Assembly (NCBI GenBank): GCA_001600635.1
Contig: BCKL01000012.1
Span: 62,001-126,000 of the forward strand
Reading direction: 5' to 3'
Source of the DNA: Leucosporidium creatinivorum
Taxonomy: Eukaryota > Basidiomycota > Microbotryomycetes > Leucosporidiales > Leucosporidiaceae
DNA: 64,000 bases
Position numbers and translations under genes: made by a program. The stretch's first letter is position 1, and the number at the start of each line of letters is the position of its first letter. A model generated the notes under the pieces. It was not told where the DNA came from and searched no databases. It saw only the letters and a program-made list of their open reading frames with translations. Below, one piece after another: positions 50,375-60,733 of the stretch.

Positions 50375-50608
50375 CTCAATCGAACGCTGTTGTGTTGTAT
50401 ATCATCCTATCTGAATTCGGAATCATAGACCTGCCTGCGAGACGATGCGCCTTCCCTCTTCTGAGGCGAGATCTATGTGCTCAACGACCGGCTCGGCGAT
50501 GAGGGGCGCGACTGAAAAGTTCGAGGGTGAAGCAGATCTCTCGGGACGCAAGAAAGGTCAAGAGAATACTCAGAGGCTAGATCATTCCCAGGAACCAGCT
50601 ACACAACC

Positions 50609-51895
50609 TCAATGTACTCCATTCACGCGAGTCTTGCGCACGGCGGCTCCACCATACTTGGCCTCGACCTCATCTTGCACCTTCTCAATCGACTTGAAGT
50701 ATCGCACTGAAGGAGCCAGCGAGTCAGCATGGCTTCAGCTCGAAGCTAGACCGCCAACTCACCCGTCTTGACTCGTAGCTCGAGAGTGGCATCCTCATCG
50801 CAGACGAGCAGACTCCACGGGTGGGATTGGAGGGCGCTTGCAGTCCACTGTAGAGATATGGTCAGCTCGGGGGGTTATGGTAAGAGGCTATAATGACTCA
50901 CAAAATGGTTGATGCCATTCTCGATGCACCGAGCGAGTGCCATGGCCTTCTTCTGACCGGTCACGACGAGGATCACCTCTCGGGCGTCCATCACCGTGGC
51001 GATGCCGACGGTGAGGGCCATGCGAGGGACAGCGGAGAGGTCATTATTGAAGAAGCGAGCGTTGGCGAGGATCGTGTCGTAGGCGAGCGTCTTGATGCGA
51101 GTACGGGAGACGAGCGACGAGCCAGGCTGCGAAGGGATCGACCGAGAGAGGCTTAGCTGGTCATTCAGAGTCGATTCTCGCAGGGGTGAGCTCACCTCGT
51201 TGAAGGCGAGATGCCCATCTTCTCCCATGCCGCCCAAGAAGATGTCGATACCTCCCACAGCCTTGATCTTGCGCTCGTACTCGGCGCACTCGTGCAGCAG
51301 GTCCTTGGCCTCGCCGTCGAGGATGTGAGTGTTGTTGGGGCCGATATCAATTTTGGAGAAGAAGTTGGTGTACATGAAGGTGTGGTAGGACTCGGGGTGG
51401 TCGCGAGGGAGCCCGACGTACTCGTCCTGCAGGCAGAGGTCAGCGCCGAGCTCAAGAGCTCCCAAGGGGAGAGAAAGCTTACCATGTTGACTGTTGAGGC
51501 GAGCAGAGAAGACCAGATACGAGATGAGCTACAATCCTCTCTGAGACTGCTAGCAGACAACCTACAGGTCACGACGTTCTGTCAGAGAGCGAGAGGGAGG
51601 GTCAGCCTCGGCCGAGTAGCGGCCTAGTAGTCGATATCTGCTCACCTTGAAGCTCAAATCGCGTCGTTGCACCAGATCTACTAGTCTCTGATAGGTCGGG
51701 AGAGGCGAGGAGCCAGTTGGAAGGCCCAAGACGAAGTGAGGCTTCTCGGCGGAGGGCTCGAACTCGTTGATCCGCTGGGCGAGGTAGTCTGCCACCTGTC
51801 GAGGTACATGGTGAGTCGGGTGGCGTTCTGAAGAGATCTGCTTTACTCACATAAAGTCCGACTTGTTCAGGGCTGTCGCGAATCGAAAGGCGCAT
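50609..51895 (-). CDS. NAG1: Glucosamine-6-phosphate deaminase
   Basis: It converts GlcN-6-P to fructose-6-P and ammonium, the last step of amino-sugar catabolism. The start at 51895 gives [16 protein letters not shown], then [11 protein letters not shown] and [20 protein letters not shown] (phosphate loop). The active-site text NVVTFNMDEYVGLP is spread over exons 51578-51566 (13 nt), 51490-51483 (8 nt) and 51426-51196. The last of these continues [15 protein letters not shown] and [16 protein letters not shown], the catalytic His/Asp region. Next come [40 protein letters not shown] and [18 protein letters not shown]. The end is VNGVH at 50609. The exon phases close perfectly around the microexons. 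It is divergent from the deacetylase gene. Confidence 0.95.
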
Positions 51896-52296
51896 GCTGC
51901 AGGGTGAGGACGAGAGAGGAAGGAGGGAGAGAGGCGAGAGCAAGCGCGGGAGTGGAGGGGACTTGGAGGAGAAGGTGCAAGAGGGAGAGCAAGGGTGGAA
52001 GACTGTGGGGAGAAGGAAACAAGTCAAAGATACATGCAGGGAGTGCCCTGCGTACCATCCGCCGACTTTGCCGACCGATCTCACCCTTCTGACTTCCCTC
52101 GCCGATTTCGCCGAGCAAGCTTTCGCCGACCTTGGCTTCCCCCGCTGACGATGAGCAGTCTGGCAGGGTTGACTCGGGATCTTGGACATGCACTGAACTT
52201 CCTTTTCGCCGACCCTGCCGACCCTCCCTACGCCTGCCTGCCCGTCAATTGCCCTTCTCGCTCCTCCCCCTCGTCTCGCGCTCACTCCACCTCGCC
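51896..52296. promoter_or_regulatory. Divergent promoter of deaminase and deacetylase
   Basis: 401 bp. TCGCCGA occurs four times on the plus strand (52099, 52108, 52123, 52206), with close variants GCCGAC near 52061 and 52071. The same word is doubled in the promoter at 48643-48893. Confidence 0.4.
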
Positions 52297-53940
52297 ATGG
52301 GCATCACTCGCTTCACCAACTGCTCTCTCGCTCTTACTGATGGATCTGTAGGCGCTCAGTTTCTTTCAACTCTCGTCACTCTGCCTGACCGCCCTCACTC
52401 TCGTACAGCTTCGCCGTTCCGACCTCTTTATCGACACCGAGTCGGGCAAGATCATCTCTGGGCAGGCGCACTTCTTCTCTACTCGTCGACAAGTAGACAA
52501 AACTATCGACCTACACGGCAACATCCTCGCTCCCGGCTACATCGACGCTCAAATCAATGGCGCGTTCGGCGTCGACTTCTCTTGCCTCGACAACGGCGAG
52601 GCTGCCTACTTAAAGGGGCTCGATGATGTGTCAAAACGGATCGTAGAAACGGGAACGACGAGCTACGTACCTACCGTCATCACGCAGAGGAAGGAGCTCT
52701 ATCCAAAGGTGAGCTCGGCGCAGCGGCTGTATGGCATCACACTAGAGCTGACTGTGTCTCCTCGCAGCTACTAGCCCTTCTCAAACCTTGCTCTTCTCCA
52801 AGAGGCGCTCATATTCTCGGCTATCACGCAGAAGGTGAGCTCTCGAGCCATCTCGGCGCCGAGCATGATCGCCGAGCTGACAATCTCCCCTCTTAGGTCC
52901 ATTCCTCATCGCCGAAAAGAAGGGTGCGCACGCGGAGTCATTTTTGCTGGAGGTGAGCGAAGGCATCAAGACGTGGGAAGAGGTCTACGGCGCTGCAGCT
53001 CTCGACCAAGAGGGAGTCAAGATCATCACGGCGGCGCCAGACGTCGAGGGAGTGCTCGGATGTATTGCGCCGGCTGCTGCGCGAGGTGTCACGGTATCCA
53101 TCGGTCACTCGTATGTACTGCCCCTCGGTCGACTCGAAGTTCCCTCGCTACCAAGTTCCTCCCGCAGAAACGCTCCCGTCGATCTCGCTTCCAAAGCCGT
53201 CTCTTTGGGCGCCTCCTGGATCACTCACCTCTTCAAGTAGGTTCTGTGATTTTTTGCCGACCTCCCGAAGCTGACCTGCCCTCCAGTGCGATGCCGCAGA
53301 TGCATCATCGAGACCCAGGAGTGATTGGCACGCTCGGCGCTCCAGTCGAGTCGCAGAGGCCCTTCTACGGCTTAATCGTGGACGGGATCCATGTGCATCC
53401 GAATGCTGTTCGATTAGCATACGACTGCCATCCCGAGGGCGCTGTACTGGTCACTGATGGTGAGTCGGATGCGCGAGGGAAGGAGAGCCTCGGCGCCGAG
53501 CTGACTTCGATTCTTTGACCACAGCCATGTCGTTGATGGACCCTCGACTACCTGACGGCAAGCATGAGTGGCGAGACGGTCGCTTCATCGTCAAGGACGG
53601 TCTCAAACTCTCTATCGACGGCACCTCAACATTGGCAGGCTCGTTCGTCGCTTTCTCCTTTTCTCTTAAACTCCCGCCCGGCACCGCTGACACGCTTCTC
53701 GATATCCACAGAGCCATCTCTCTTGACCTCTGCGTTCGAAATTTAGCTTCCTTCACCTCGGTACCCCTCAGCAAAGCCATCCAATGCGCCACCTGGAACG
53801 TCGCTCGCATGCTCGGCGGAGAGGTCGCTCGGCTGAAGGGAGCGTTGCTGGATGGAAGAGACGCCGATTTGGTGGTGCTGGACCACCAGGGGTTTGTGAA
53901 AAGTACCTGGGTGATGGGGCAGGAGGTGTATACTCTGTAA
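52297..53940 (+). CDS. DAC1: N-acetylglucosamine-6-phosphate deacetylase
   Basis: A zinc amidohydrolase that converts GlcNAc-6-P to GlcN-6-P and acetate. The start at 52297 gives MGITRFTNCSLALTDGS. The next exons read LRRSDLFIDTESGKIISGQA and DLHGNILAPGYIDAQINGAF. Metal and substrate motifs follow in order: HAEGPFLI, GVTVSIGHS, SWITHLFNAMPQMHHRDPG (the His-x-x-x-Asn crossing an intron) and GLIVDGIHVHPNAVRLAYDC. ALVTDAMS-like text is seen as AVLVTDAMSLMD, with the catalytic Asp. The C-terminus, SKAIQCATWNVARMLGG and GRDADLVVLDHQGF, is typical. About eight exons, roughly 410 residues. It shares its promoter region with the deaminase gene, completing the GlcNAc-6-P to fructose-6-P route. Confidence 0.95.
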
Positions 53941-54183
53941 GCAAGCTTGTTCGAGCCAGCTCAGTCGGCGAAGCAGGTGACTCGGCGATGGCTTCCCACC
54001 GAATATCGCCGAAGGAGCGCTGTCAGCGAGTCCGAGCAGCTCTCCACGCCACACACAAGCGTTTGAGCTGCTCTGAGCCACGACCCCCGACTCTGCACCA
54101 CATCGACGCGAGTTTCATTTACGGCGAGCGCGCCCGCACTTCTTGACCTCCCGCCTTTCGCTGCTCTTCTGCTCGGTATCGCC

Positions 54184-56031
54184 ATGTCGTCTCAGCCGAA
54201 GGGGGACGACGACGAACCAGCTACACCCCCAAGCACATCGTTTCTCAACCACCTCGCCCGCTTCAAGCACTCACCCACGCCGCCTCCCTCCACTCTCGCC
54301 AAACTCCCTTCTCCGCCTGTCTCGCCGACGCCGGTAGCTCCCAGCAAGCGCAGCCCGAGCAAGCGCAAACATAAGGACACGAGTACAACCTCGCGGCACT
54401 TCAAGAGGGACACGAGCGAGCTGGAGGTGGAGGAGGAGGAGAGGGAAAGCGAGGTGCGTTCTGCCGGGTCGCTGAGGAGGCGAGGAGGTGGTGTTGAGGT
54501 ACCGAAGGGCTTGGAAGCTGACAGTCAGTACTCTGCTACAGCTCAAACCGCTCAAGAAGAAGAAAAAGAAGCCATCTCGCCCGATCGCTCACAGCTCCGT
54601 CTACGCTCACCTGGGCGGGCTCACCGACTCTGTTCGACCCGGCTTGGACATCATGATGTGTGGCATCAATCCTGGTGAGTGCTCCTCTAGCTGCTGCCTG
54701 CCCACTCGAGCTGACTGGGCTCTTAAAGGCGTTGAAAGCGGCAAGACGGGCTGTCACTGTGCGTTGGCCGGGCTTCCCTGAACTCGAGTGCATGGAGCAG
54801 CTCACTGAAGCTGACAATCTCTTACATCCTAAGATGCGTCGCCAACGAACCACTTCTGGCGCTGTGTTCACCGAGGCGGCTTCTCGCAAACGCTCCTCAC
54901 GCCCGAGGAAGGCAAGGACATCGCAGATCTGACCTCTCCCTCGATGGGACTGACCAACTTGGTCGAGAGACCAACAGCGGAGGTGAGTCATGTTTCTTAC
55001 CTCGTCCACTTCTATCGCCGAGGGCTCGTCGGTGCTCTTGCCTCGGCCGAAATCGTCGCCGAGAGCTTACCCCTCTCACTCGACGACAGGCTGCCGAGCT
55101 AAGCATGGAGGAACAGGAGGACGGCGTACCCGTACTTCTCGCCAAAGTTCTTGCTTGCCGTCCCAAGTGCGTAGCTCGTCAGCTGAACGTCAAAGCCGAG
55201 CTGACCAGACCTCTCTCCTCGCAGAGTCGTCGCATTCGCTGGCATGGGCGTCTGTGAGGTACTGCACAAGTACCTCTGGTCGTTACCACCAGCTCCTACT
55301 GTTTCTGCCTCGACGACACCCTCTACCCCTCCCACCGACTCGGCCACTCCTTCCTCCTCGAAGCTCCCGCCTCGCCCATCTCTCCCGCCGTCGCCCGCCT
55401 CCCCAATCAAGAAAGGTCGAAGGCCGGCCAGACCAAAGACGGCGTGCGGTCTTCAACCCTTCACCCTGTCGTCGCTGCGCGAGGATGGCAGCGGAGAGCG
55501 AGACTTGATTTACTTCTGGGCTTTGCCCTCGCCCTCGGGATTGGTCGTGCGATATCAAGTGAGTCGGTGTTCCCCAATCTGCGAGATTACTTCGCCTTAC
55601 TCTGGCCCACCGAAGCTGACCTCTGCTTCTGCCTCCACCAGCTCACCGACAAGATCGTCGAGTTCGCCAAGCTCAAGGCCTTCGTTGAACAGCTCAGAGC
55701 CGCTCCCGCCGCCTCCGCCTCCGCCTCCATCCCTCCGCCAGCCTATACTGTCCCTTCTCCCACTTCTTTCAAAAGCGCCTCGTCCTCGCCGGCACCCAGC
55801 TCGGCGACTATCGATTACCCCATCGAATCCCTCGAGGAGCGCATGGCTCTCAAAAGGACGATGCCTCGGCCTGTCAAGAAGGGAAGATACGTTAAGAAGG
55901 AGACGAAGGAGAGTGGTGATGCTACGGCGAGGTCGGTCGATGAGAAGGAGGAGGAGGCGCCGAGGTCGAGCAGGCCGAGCAGGACGGTCACGATGGTGCG
56001 CTTGGAGGATTTGAACGTCAAGGCGGAGTGA
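54184..56031 (+). CDS. THP1: TDG/MUG-type uracil/thymine DNA glycosylase
   Basis: A base-excision repair enzyme of the mismatch-specific uracil-DNA glycosylase family (S. pombe Thp1, human TDG). It starts MSSQPKGDDDEPATPPSTSF with a disordered, basic N-terminus. The first intron has donor GTACCG at about 54500 and acceptor CTACAG at about 54543; after it the reading is LKPLKKKKKKPSRPIAHSSV. Motif 1 is GLDIMMCGINPG, matching the family's GINPG active-site loop. SPTNHFWRCVHRGGF and SMGLTNLVERPTAE (matching G-x-TN-x-V-x-RPT) follow, then VVAFAGMGVCEVLHKYLW. The C-terminal extension is long and charged (SLEERMALKRTMPRPVKKGR). The catalytic Asn of GINPG is present. About seven exons. The stop is at 56029-56031, and the next gene follows in the same frame. 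Confidence 0.88.
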
Positions 56032-56290
56032 GGATTGGTGGCTGTAGTCTGTGCTTACGTCTTGTTGCTTGCTTGTGATACTTCGAGATCTTATCCTCAT
56101 CGTCGGGCAGCTCGGCTCGCGCTGTTGGGCGCACGCTATCTCCCGGTCGATGCTCCCTCTCTCTTTCTCGTGCGACACTCTGTGACCTTTTGCTGCTTCG
56201 CAGTCACGCTCCCCTTGACCTCGATCTCCATCTCTCCACCAGCCTCATCGCCGAACTCCCAGAGTCCCGCTCTCACAACGTCGATTCCAG

Positions 56291-56977
56291 CTCCCCTCCC
56301 GGCTCCTCGTCGAGTCGTGACCAGCACCGACGAGCAACGCAGATCCATCATCTGGAAGGATGACACGGTCAACTTCGAGGAGATGACCGGCAGCAAGATC
56401 AGGTCGGCGCTTACTTGGACGACTGATTCGTTCCCCGCCGACAACCAGACTGGGGTTGATGGAGCTACTGTTGAGCCTGCTGGGCTCGTGCATCCTTGTG
56501 GGCACTATGCCTTGGTCTCCCTTGAAACATCACTGACCACTCGTATCCCTTCACAGCTGGCTCGGTGCTTCGATTCCTCGGTCAGCTCTTCTCCCTTTTT
56601 GTTCCCCTCGCGTTGGACTGACAGCCTCCCACTGATCATAGACCTACCTCCCGGGACTATCTTCCCTCACCACTACACCCAATCCATCGATTACGGTGTC
56701 GTCCTCGCCGGCGAGGCGACCCACACCCTGCCCGATGGATCTTCGGCAACGCTTAAGACGGGGGATGTGATTGTTCAGCGTGGTAATGTGCATGGGTGGT
56801 CAAATTTGACTGAGGAGTGGACCCGTGAGCCCGCTTCTCCAAGATATCAAGCCTCTGATGAGTGAGGAGAGGCTAACCCTCGGCGCCGAACTCGCTGTCG
56901 TAGGCATAATGTGGGTAGTCCTCCCCGCCAAGCTGGTCGAGATTGATGGGAAGCCTTTGGAGGGAACGCAGATGTAG
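56291..56977 (+). CDS. Cupin-domain protein, start unresolved
   Basis: A single-cupin beta-barrel protein of the small fungal type, metal-binding and of unknown substrate. The visible N-terminal strand is PAPRRVVTSTDEQRRSIIWK. SALTWTTDSFPADNQTG follows. An intron, a 24-nt exon ending VLRFLD-type text (about 56557-56580) and another intron lead to LPPGTIFPHHYTQSIDYGVV. Cupin motif 2 is GDVIVQRGNVHGWSNLTEEW. A final intron with donor GTGAGC leads to MWVVLPAKLVEIDGKPLEG and the stop TAG at 56975-56977. No ATG precedes the conserved start in frame. The frame is open without ATG back to the THP1 stop, which lies in the same frame. Either a spliced leader exon supplies the ATG, or the region is part of a THP1 fusion transcript. 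The fold is certain, the function unknown. Confidence 0.7.
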
Positions 56978-57540
56978 ATGTGGCCAATTTGAAGGTGTAC
57001 TGCAACGCGCTCGGTCGAGCTTGCGTTTCACAGGCTCGGCGATCGTTTTCTGCGAAGCTAGCTGCTCGCTATGAAGTTAGGTCTGCTCCAGGACACTGCG
57101 AGATTGAGGTAAGGTGTAGCTGCTCCGCTGCTGGCCAGCCGAAGGGTCTTTGCTGCCCTGTAGCGCAGTCAAAAGTCGAGCTAATGGGTGCATCACCGAG
57201 CTTTCTCTGCTGAAGGTCTACAGCGAGCGAGATGAGCTACAATGACACGGAACAAAGTCCTTGAAGCGAAAAGCCGTCTCCTGTACCTCACTGATATCTA
57301 AGGGGTCTTGCATCATCAAGCCGTCCCTCCGACTCTCCCTTCTCTCCTTCTCCCACAAAGCTGCGACGTTCTCTCACTTCTCTCGCGTAAGCTGCGTACA
57401 CTCAAATTCAACCTGACAGCCCATACTGACCTCATACACTCCTACAGACTCGGCTCACTCGCCCCCACCCACTCCGGCTGCCTCCTTCCCCTTTCGTCAG
57501 ACACCTCTAGAAGCCAGTCGACTACACCCTACACGCCTAG
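56978..57540. other. Intergenic region upstream of SYP1
   Basis: 563 bp with no supported gene; the right half is the pyrimidine-rich promoter and leader of SYP1. No tRNA or repeat is recognised. Confidence 0.5.
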
Positions 57541-60533
57541 ATGAGCGGCTCCTCCATCTATCAAGACTCGTTCGGCCGAGCGCGCCCCAACCTCGCCTAC
57601 CAAGCTGTCAACAGGCGGCTCAGCCTCGCCCGCGCCCTCACTACCGACCTCGCCGCCTACTACGAAGAGCGGGCACTCGTAGAAGAGACCTACGTCAAGG
57701 CGCTGCAGAAGCTCTCGTCTCGCCTACATGGATCCGGCAGCTCCACCGTTCTGAGGGCGGTAGAGGACCTCGGGCTCGAGCAGCGGGACGAGGGCCGTCA
57801 GCTGGGAGCATGGAACGATGTGCGGTCCAAGCTGGAGCAGGAGGTTACCGATACGGCCAAGGTGCATGATACATGGCGCAAGAAGGTGCTCGAGGAGGTC
57901 GAGGGCCCATTGAGGCATAGCTTGGGCAAGTCGGACTGGGCGAGATGGCAGCAAGGGGACGCTCAGCTCGCTTCGACCGTCAAGGAGTACGACAACACGC
58001 TCGAGAAGGTGCAGAAGGTGAGCTTGAAGCTTCTCTTACTCCCCCCACACCCGATCGCCCGAGCTGACGACAACACCTCTCCGCTCGCAGGGTCAGAGCA
58101 AGGCGTCCAAGTCGTCAAAGGCCACCTCCTCCAAGCTCCTCACCGCTCAATCCCAACTCTCCAGCCTCGGCTCCTCCCTCACCTCGGCCCTCCCCACCTA
58201 CCTCGCCCAATCGCAGGCGCTCGACGAGTCCCACTCCGCCTTCCTCAAGGAGGCGCTCGTTCGCGCCGGCACTTTCTCCAGTGATCTCGGTCGCGAGCGT
58301 ATGGAGGCAGGAGAGCGACTCCTCGTCAATGTTCTCGGTGTCGACGAGCAGGTCGAGATGCAGACCTGGGCTTTGAGGGAGAGCATGAGGGCTGGAGGGC
58401 AGTCGGGCTCGAACGGCAACGTCGGAGCAGGGATGAACGAGTTCGGCGCCAACAACTCAATCAGGGAGGAGTCTATCGCCGAGGAGCCTTCGCAGAACAC
58501 CCTGCGAGCTCCCGTCCTCGAGCGCCAGCGTGTCCCCTGTGAGTCCGACCGAGCTCGCCTTTCGATGGTTAGTACTGAACCCATGTTGTGTTCATAGCCA
58601 TCTCTCGCACCGCACCCCCGCCCGTCGCTCCTCTGCCTCTCCCCGTCCCCTCTACCACTCCTTCCAAGTCTGGAGGAGGTCTCAAGTCGCTCTTCAAGCG
58701 CGATCGCTCCAGCTCGGTCGCCAGCTCGTCCAAGTACGGAAACCTCGACGTCCCCAACAACGGCTCCAACAGTAACGTCAACCTCGCCAGTCCTTCCCGT
58801 CAGGCCGAGCGCCCTTCGATGGACAGCCGTGACTCCGAGTCGGTCAACCAGCCCGAGGATGCTTTCGGCAGTGTCCCTCAGCCGAGCTTTGATCGCCAGA
58901 ACAGTGGCTCGAGCTACGGAGGAGGAGGATCAGGCATGCAAGCGCCCATACAGCCTACTCGCGGAGCCAGCGGCAGCAGCAACAACGGCAGCGGGAGCAA
59001 GAAGCGTGAGAGCCTCATGCCTTTCGCTAGCGGTGGGCTCTTCCGTCGTCAGAGCAAGATTGTGCCCATGCCCAACTCGGAGAGCCCTTCGCAGGAGAGG
59101 AGGGAGTCGGAGGGTGGACTCGACCAGCCGCCGACGATTCAGGAGGGTTCGGCGCCGATGCGAGGAGCGGCCGTCGATGAGGAGGGCTACACCCTTCCTC
59201 CGGCAGGCTACGACCGCGACATCACCGCTGGCCCTGCGGGATCGAGCAACTTGATGGATGATGATGAGGACGAGGCGGGTGACATGCCGTGAGTAGTTCT
59301 CACGTCGTCGCCGAGCATCTCACTGACCTTTCGCTCGCTCGCAGCTCGGCCCTTCAATCTTCCAAGCTCCCAGCAGTCGCCCTCGCTCCCGCCACCATCA
59401 CCGAATCGGACGCCGACCGTCAAGCAGCTCTCGACCGCGTCAAGTCTACCCTCCTTTCGTCCTCCTCCGCTCCCGCCGCCAACCTCGCTCGCCGCCAAAC
59501 TCGAGGCCGCCGCGACGTTCGCATGACCACCTTCAACCCCGTCATTCCCGACGATGTTCCCCTCGCCCGGGTCATCGAGCAGCAGCGCGCTCGCGAGCAG
59601 TCGGGAGGAGATCAAGCCAGCCTCTCCAACTCGCTCAGCGCCGTCTCGCCCACCGCTTCGACCTTCCTCCCTGAGCGAGCCAACTCGATGCTCTCTACCG
59701 TCTCGCAGGGCACTATGCGCACGACTGGCGGACCCGACCCCTTCGAGCATGCCACGACCCCAGGCCTTCGCGCCACCATCACCGAGACGGTCAACGTTCT
59801 GTCGAAGGGAGGCGAGGTCAACCGAGTTATGATCACGGGAGAGATCGCCCTCTCGCACCGACTCGATTCATCCGCCAATTCCGACGGGCTCAGGATCCGC
59901 ATCGCCAACTTTGAGCAATTCGAGAAGGCCGCTCCCAACTCGAACTACCTCTCGCCGGTCGCCGACTCTCCCGGAGAGTACCAAATCCTCCCTTCCCTCT
60001 CCTCCACCAACTCCCACACCGCCACCGTCCTCAAGTACCAACTCCATATCCCCGAAGGCGCCGAGTCGGCCTACGTCCCCCTCAACGTCAAGGCGTTGTG
60101 GCAGTGCCAGCCTTCGCAGACTCGCGTCATCGTCAACTACTCGGCCAATGCTCAAGCTAGGATCGCCGAGAAGGAGGAGAGCCCTTTTGGAGAGGACGAC
60201 GAGGACACCTCGTCGGGTCTCAAGCTCGAGGAGCTCAGCTTCGCCGTCCCCGTCTCTTCGCCCGTCACCACCTTCCAAGCCAAGCCTACCGCTATCTGGG
60301 CTGCCGAACAGGCTCGCTTGACGTTCAACGTCGAGCCCGTCGCGTTCGGAGAGGAGGGCAAGGTGCTGGCGAGCGTCTCGACCGAGGGTACGGCAGTCGC
60401 TCAGCCCGTCGCTGTGAGGTGGAAGGTGGTTGGAAGGAACGTGAGCAAGGTGGGGATCGAGGTCGTTGGAGGGGAGCAGGTGGAGGAGCTGCTGAGGTCA
60501 ACGGTTAGCGGCAAGTACCTCGTCGCGCCTTGA
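57541..60533 (+). CDS. SYP1: Endocytic adaptor SYP1/FCHo (F-BAR and mu-homology domain)
   Basis: A muniscin that bends membrane and recruits cargo at early clathrin sites. It starts MSGSSIYQDSFGRARPNLAY. The F-BAR domain follows, with LALTTDLAAYYEERALVEET-type helices, LEQEVTDTAKVHDTWRKKVL, and after one intron SLGSSLTSALPTYLAQSQAL and GERLLVNVLGVDEQVEMQTW. A Ser/Pro/Gly-rich linker contains SGGGLKSLFKRDRSSS. After the intron near 59291-59345 the C-terminal muHD runs from LRATITETVNVLSKGGEVNR to VEELLRSTVSGKYLVAP. It includes GEIALSHRL and YQLHIPEGAESAYVPLNVKA. Three or four introns; overall length (about 900 residues) and domain order match fungal Syp1. There is no close functional neighbour. 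Confidence 0.9.
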
Positions 60534-60733
60534 GCTGGTTGAAGCTCGGTGCGGAGGGAATCAACGGGGGAAGCCTGGGTGGGTCGAGGGAAAGACTAAA
60601 AGTTGGATAATTCGTTCTAGTAGTGCTTCGTGTTTATGGTATCGACTCGTTCTTAGGATCTTGTTCGCCCTGAGCTCAAGCGAGAGGAGATGGCGAGCTC
60701 GCGCCGGCCGCTTCTTGCCTTCGTCCGCTTCGC
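60534..60733. other. Short intergenic promoter
   Basis: 200 bp between SYP1 and the next gene on the same strand. No feature is seen. Confidence 0.4.
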
